Positions 59,210 through 64,000 of a DNA stretch of 64,000 nt are shown here, in pieces. The DNA comes from Liolophura sinensis (taxonomy: Eukaryota; Mollusca; Polyplacophora; Chitonida; Chitonidae). The stretch is from contig NC_088295.1 of the NCBI RefSeq assembly GCF_032854445.1, forward strand, positions 35,079,385-35,143,384, written 5' to 3'. Each line of letters begins with the position of its first letter. The stretch's first letter is position 1. The translations under genes were made by a program, and so were the position numbers. The notes under the pieces are model-generated. The model saw only the letters and a list, made by a program, of their open reading frames with translations, was not told the DNA's origin and did no database searches.

Positions 59210-62015
59210 TCATATTTTGACCGTAAACGTCACAGGTTTTGTGCCAGTGACCGTCCCTCCTGTTTTAAACAGAGCTTTGTGTATAAGTCCTGTGTCCACA
59301 GGTGGACCGCTTGGTTTACCCACTGAGTCCTTCACAGATCTGAAACACACAACAAACAAACAAACACAGTCAGTCAAAGAGGTACTAGTGATACTGAGGA
59401 TAATCCTTCCACTTTTTATTCACCACAACATGGCTGACTTGGAGTTCTGCCATAGTCATTCATTTTTCCAATTTTTATCACTGTGCCTTTCATACAAAGA
59501 TATTAGAATTGTGCTGCAATTTATACTCAGTACAATAGCGTTTGCACATGGTCTTACTTGGTGAGCGCTTTGATCTCTGCCGATATTTTGGGTGTTGGAA
59601 CAGAGGCTGTAACTGGCGTGATGAGTTTGACCTGCATGGGCTGGCCTGTAACAGAGGACATGCAAGTTTTACACCGGATTAGTATGAAACAAATAACATA
59701 TATATCATGAAACATGTAACATTTGAAGTATGACATACTGGCTTTGTATGATTTATTTATTTGATTGGTGTTTTACGCCATGCTCAAGAATATTTCATTT
59801 ATACGACTGTGGCCAGCATTATGGCAGGAGGAAAATGGGCACAGCCCCACATGACCATCCGCAGGTTGGTGGCAGACCAGCTTTGTATGAAACATATAAC
59901 ATATCAAGTATGACATTCTGGCTTTGTATGAAGAGGAAACATATAGCTCATGTTAGACTGGCTTTGTTTGACATATAAATCATGATATGTTGACTTGGTA
60001 CAAAACATGACAAATCACTATAGCCTGGCTTTGCATGAAACAAAAAACATACATATTATGATACATGAAACAGGATGTATAAATCATGATATGCTGACTT
60101 TTATATGAAACAGGCTTTGCAAAGAAATACAGGGCGTACAAATCATGATACCCTGGCACTGCACAAATCAGATCACATGCAATTCGTGATGCACTGGTTT
60201 TGCATCAATCAGATCACATGCAAATCATAATGTACTGGTTTTGTGAAGAAACACTCCAACATTGTTCTGAGGTGAACATATTCTGCATATCTGTTACTGA
60301 ACTATGCATTTGTATATAGGTATTCAAACATCATTCATTTAACAGATGTAGACATAGAAGCATTTTGCATGTTACAACATTGCTAATATACCAACAACAT
60401 TTCCATAAAATTCTAAATGTTTTATTCTCTCTCACCATCCAACTCTCTATTATGATATTTTTTCACGGCTACAACTGCTGCCTCTTTGTTGACGTAGACA
60501 ACTTCTGCTGATCCTTGTTTGACCAATCTGGCCTTCTTCAGCGCACCAATGGCTCCAAATAACTCCTGCAAATGAGGAAAACACTGGTGAGCTATCACTA
60601 CACGTAGTCAGTTATTACTAAAGACAAAATGCTTAATTTGCAAGATAATCTGACAAAGTAAACATTCTGATCAAGATGTCATGAAAACAGATATTCATCA
60701 ACTGCTGCTTCAGTAACAAAATCAAAACTTCGAATTGATCAGGAAAATGTGCTGATCCTTGAAAACTAGTCCGCAAATACAAATGTCAAACGGAGCCAGT
60801 GCTCCAAAGGGCTTTGTGAACTTACGATGACATCATCCTGCGTGACAATCGGATGGAGGTTGGTGACGAGGATACGGAACCCCTGGAGTGGACTGAGGAC
60901 ATCACCAGGACCAACATCCTCAGTCAAATCCTGAACAGTATAAGAAAACAAAATGATTCAGTGTTGCAAGCAAGTCAGTTCACTGAAGATATGCTTAATC
61001 CTTAGAGAAAGTAACAAGAGAGCAGCCGTATTTCAGAATGCATGGACGCTTTTGAATAAGCATGCCTCTGAACACAGGCAATTTGATAGTGAGTTAGACT
61101 GTGCTTCAAAAAGTGATCTTCTATCACCTGTTTACCAGAGCTAGCATTCCTGTTGCTGTTTCAAACCAAGAGACAAAGTTACAATAAAAATTCTAGAGAA
61201 CTATAGAAAAACACGCATGAATACAGGCATTGGATTTTAGTATGCTAATGCTTTCATTTCGAACTCTTACTACTTTCAAATAATTTTTGACCCAAAATCA
61301 AAACCAATAATACTATAATATGGTCAATGTTATTAGGCAAAATACAGATTTTTCACCTATCATTACCGATTACATGCAAATGCCACTGTCTAAATGACAT
61401 GCCAACTCCATACTTTACCCTTTTAAGGCCATCTATGGAAGAGGATGCTGAGAGTGTTATCTTTTCCTTGGGCAAAACCCTGCTGCTGGAGCTTGGAGCG
61501 GAGAGGCGACCACTTGGCCGAGAGAGTTTGAGGGGAGCAGCGACTGGTGCACTGCTGACCGCTGTCTCACTCTGAACTGTCTTGGGGCGGGAACGGCTGA
61601 GGACCAATGGGGGTCCTCCTACCATAACAGGAGTCGCAGGCTTAGGGGGAGGGGGCCTTGATTTGGGCAGCACTGGTGTTGGAGCATTCAGTATGAATTC
61701 TTCTTCGTCAGCATAATCCATGGAAAGCCTAACATTTGGAGGATCGCTTTGTTTGTCGGTTATTTGTGAGGAATACATAATGGGAGCGGACCGTGAGACA
61801 GTAACAGGCTCAGAACGAGCGATGGTAACGGGGGCCATTCTACTGGTGCCATTACCACTTCTCTGGGGCCGAGCGTCTGTATTAAATGTTATAGGGGTAG
61901 GTTTGGAGTACTGCGAATAGTGTTCATTCTTCACTTTAATCACTGGTCCTCTGTCCGCATCTATCAGGGATGAACACTCAGAACCAAGGCTCATGGGCTC
62001 ATCTTCAAACAAGTC
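59210..62015 (-). CDS. POLDIP3: POLDIP3 / SKAR RRM protein, last 5 coding exons (349 aa), 5' part outside or unseen
   Basis: Minus-strand exons: 62015-61419 (199 codons, phase 0 at both ends), 60930-60826, 60565-60436, 59645-59558 and 59339-59210 with stop TGA at 59212-59210. The first visible exon is low complexity, starting DLFEDEPMSLGSE and carrying a Pro-rich KSRPPPPKPATP. The next two encode a REF/ALY-like RRM: SPLQGFRILVTNLHP (RNP2 ILVTNL), DDVIELFGAIGALKKARLV, AEVVYVNKEAAVVAVKKY (RNP1-like) and NRELDGQPMQVKLITP. The last exon ends in DTGLIHKALFKTGG and FTVKI, the family's C-terminal motif. POLDIP3/SKAR couples the exon-junction complex and TREX mRNA export to translation and is an S6K1 target in vertebrates; it also binds DNA polymerase delta p50. 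N-terminal exons were not found at 62016-64000. ALYREF is less likely given the C-terminal KALFK motif and the LxPLxG lead-in to the RRM. Confidence 0.9.
59680..60245. repeat. Degenerate tandem repeat in POLDIP3 intron, split by a family A SINE
   Basis: Loose units of about 40 bp combine CTGGCTTTGTATGAAACAT with CATATAAATCATGATATG. They appear on both sides of a family A SINE (59751-59880), the unit CTGGCTTTGTATGA being found before and after it. This suggests the SINE landed in an existing array. The array sits in the intron between the last RRM exon and the next-to-last coding exon. Confidence 0.65.
59751..59880 (+). mobile_element. SINE-like repeat family A inside a tandem array
   Basis: TTTATTTATTTGATTGGTGT, TTTACGCCATGCTCAAGAAT, CCAGCATTATGGCAGGAGGA and CCATCCGCAGGTTGGTGGCA. 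Flanked on both sides by units of the 59680-60245 array. Confidence 0.8.
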
Positions 62016-62354
62016 CTGAAAACCAAAGCATCTTAGTGTAAATCTGGATTCTACTGATTGATTGATAGCAGGTTTAGCTAAACCAAAGCTTTACTTTGAA
62101 TTCCTACAAACAAGGATGAATCATCTGGGTTCATTTAAGTAAAACTGGTTTAAACAGCCAAATCTTCCCAGCATAACAGGTATGAAACATTTCAGGAAAA
62201 TCCAAAATTTAAAGTTAATGGTAAACAGTTAATGGTAATCAGTTCAATCTTAGTGTTTCAAGTTAAAACCAGGGAAGTGTACATGGACAAAGGTAGTATC
62301 ATCATAGGGTACAATGAAAGAGTGAGGGCTTAAAACAAAAGACAACACATATTT

Positions 62355-62422
62355 CTACATTTATTTGATGTTTTACATCGTACTTAAGAGTATTTCACTT
62401 CTGCAACGACGGCCAGCATTAT
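62355..62422 (+). mobile_element. SINE-like repeat family A, head fragment
   Basis: TTTATTTGATGTTTTACATC, GTACTTAAGAGTATTTCACT and ACGACGGCCAGCATTATG, then unrelated sequence. Confidence 0.6.
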
Positions 62423-63505
62423 GCAAATATGACTCTGAGTTCGGAAAAATGAAAATGAAACGATCCTCGACATACTTTAGCCTTAGATCGATTGATTAGT
62501 TTTTTACGTCATATGAGCAATGTCTCAGCTTTACCAGGACGAGAATAGTTGCATTCGACAAATAAAGAACATAACACTTGTAGACCTGACATGACAGTCA
62601 CCTTTTACAATAAGCTTTTCTAGACAACTGGGACACTATTCTTTTGACACCCATTAACTTTGGCATCTGGGGACAAGCCATTTCAGGCGAGTGTATGCTG
62701 GTCTACGCCATACGTAATGCAGCGGAGACAGATTTTCACACCACTATATGTAGACCCCTCTCCCAATAGGACATCACCAGATGAGAGTGAAGTAAATGGG
62801 AGTTCGGGGGCAGCAGGCCCTCGACTGCCGACGATTGTGCGTTGCCAGAAATGAATACAGAAATGATACAGTTATCATAAGTTGATGATTGAAAACAAAG
62901 TGTGATTATTGTAATTCCTCATTAATTTTGCCAGAGATGCTGTCTAATTTCTTTTATTCTAAACAAACTTTAGAACTTTCATTCTAAATAAACTAAATAA
63001 ATTTAAGCATATTTACTACATTAATGCATAAATTGTCAACGATGAGGATTTACACTTTTAACATTCATTTTATGTGATAGAACAAGATCAATTCATATTT
63101 AATTGTACTGCATAAAACACCAGTTAAAATAATAAATATTTAACTAAAAGAGAGGACTGCCACACATTTTACAAAAACTGAAAACTTTTAAGGTGCTCCT
63201 TGACCTTTGTCCTTCCTAAGCATCTTAAATACCTCATTTGCTCACGTATAGCTACCAAATGAAGCATGTGTGTTAAACTTTTTACAGAGTTTACTGAAAA
63301 ATACTGATAATGTTTCCTGGGTATTCTCAGTGAATTCATCTTTAATGAGCAACTAATTGGGAGTTCAGCACAAGGAGTTGTTAATTTCAAGGTTCTTTAC
63401 AACAGATGCTGGCACATCAGGTTGGCTGTGAATTTCCCCAATCGGAGTTTGATGTGGAGTTGATGTTGTTGTTAAAGACGACGCAACCGAAGAACTCGAC
63501 CCGAA

Positions 63506-63545
63506 AACTTTTGTTATGGAGTGGCAACTTTTGTTATGGAGTGGC
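63506..63545. repeat. Perfect 20-bp tandem duplication
   Basis: AACTTTTGTTATGGAGTGGC occurs twice without change at 63506-63525 and 63526-63545, so the duplication is recent. Confidence 0.9.
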
Positions 63546-64000
63546 AACCTTTAGCTAAGGCTGCATTGTCATGGGTTGCTTTTTCTGCTCTTTTGGAGCT
63601 GCTGGTCATAATGCTAACAAGCTTTTGTTTCGACATACACACATGAACATAATGGCGAACTGAACTGGTGTAAAACACTTGACACATGCACTCAGGCAAA
63701 GTCATGACTCTCCACTATTCAGTTTTTCTCCAGCACTTCTGATGCAATGTGACCAGCTGAATGCCGAACCCTTGAGAATGAAACAATGTATCTTGTGTCA
63801 CATTGCAGGACTGAAAATTAGGCCCAACAACGAGAGTTTTAGCAGATACTTGTATCCTCACAGGGCGGAGTTTTATTGTTTGAAATACTGGTTGGAAAAT
63901 TGGTAATTAACGGAAATATTTGCCAAAAATATCACCCATGATGAAAAAGTGGAATTTTAATTCAAAGATCGGAAGCCAGGAATATAAGAAACAGAATTCA

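Larger units (their letters stand above)
62016..64000 (-). other. Probable POLDIP3 intron / upstream sequence
   Basis: Upstream of the acceptor at 62016 (GGTTTTCAG on the minus strand) I see no POLDIP3-like exon. It contains a family A fragment (62355-62422) and a 20-bp tandem duplication (63506-63545). A minus-strand Ser/Thr-rich stretch (63365-63705) reads openly in pieces but is not recognised. Confidence 0.4.

Overview
This is a window from an animal nuclear genome, in draft assembly (one run of 200 Ns at 45689-45888). The genes are split by long AT-rich introns with GT-AG borders. The spaces between exons are full of short dispersed repeats, tandem repeats and the palindrome TACATGTA. 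The repeat families (tails built on TTTATTTATTT; cores such as TTTTACGCCATGCTCAAGAA and GGGTTTAACGTCGTACT) and a retained endonuclease IV gene suggest a lophotrochozoan, most likely a mollusc. That placement is inference from memory, not from a search.

Five protein genes can be recognised by splicing exons by eye. (1) The first coding exon of a SMURF-type HECT ubiquitin ligase (minus, 6727-6778); its first intron fills the window's left end. (2) A complete-looking endonuclease IV (APN1/Nfo) gene (plus, seven coding exons, 13489-21201) with all nine metal ligands and a long Lys/Ser-rich N-terminal extension holding a 61-residue tandem repeat. (3) LAMTOR2/p14 of the Ragulator complex (minus, three secure exons between 29520 and 25926, last exon uncertain). 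(4) ECD/ecdysoneless (plus, 13 coding exons, 29785-51464), starting head to head with LAMTOR2 with 264 bp between the two start codons. As assembled it carries two single-base frameshifts and loses part of one exon in the gap. (5) The 3' five coding exons of POLDIP3/SKAR (minus, 62015-59210), convergent with ECD.

The genes do not form an operon-like unit. The LAMTOR2-ECD pair clearly shares a promoter region. LAMTOR2 (mTORC1 recruitment) and POLDIP3/SKAR (an S6K1 target in vertebrates) lie about 30 kb apart, which may be chance.

Most of the remaining sequence is non-coding. At least three SINE-like families (called A, B and C here) occur in both orientations, with a decayed non-LTR retrotransposon end at about 8.64-9.82 kb. 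There is a fold-back element at 12.23-12.93 kb and a second inverted repeat next to the assembly gap. Minisatellites in ECD introns have units that resemble splice sites. I found no RNA gene, CRISPR array or prokaryote-style system, and nothing I would call a wholly new biological system.
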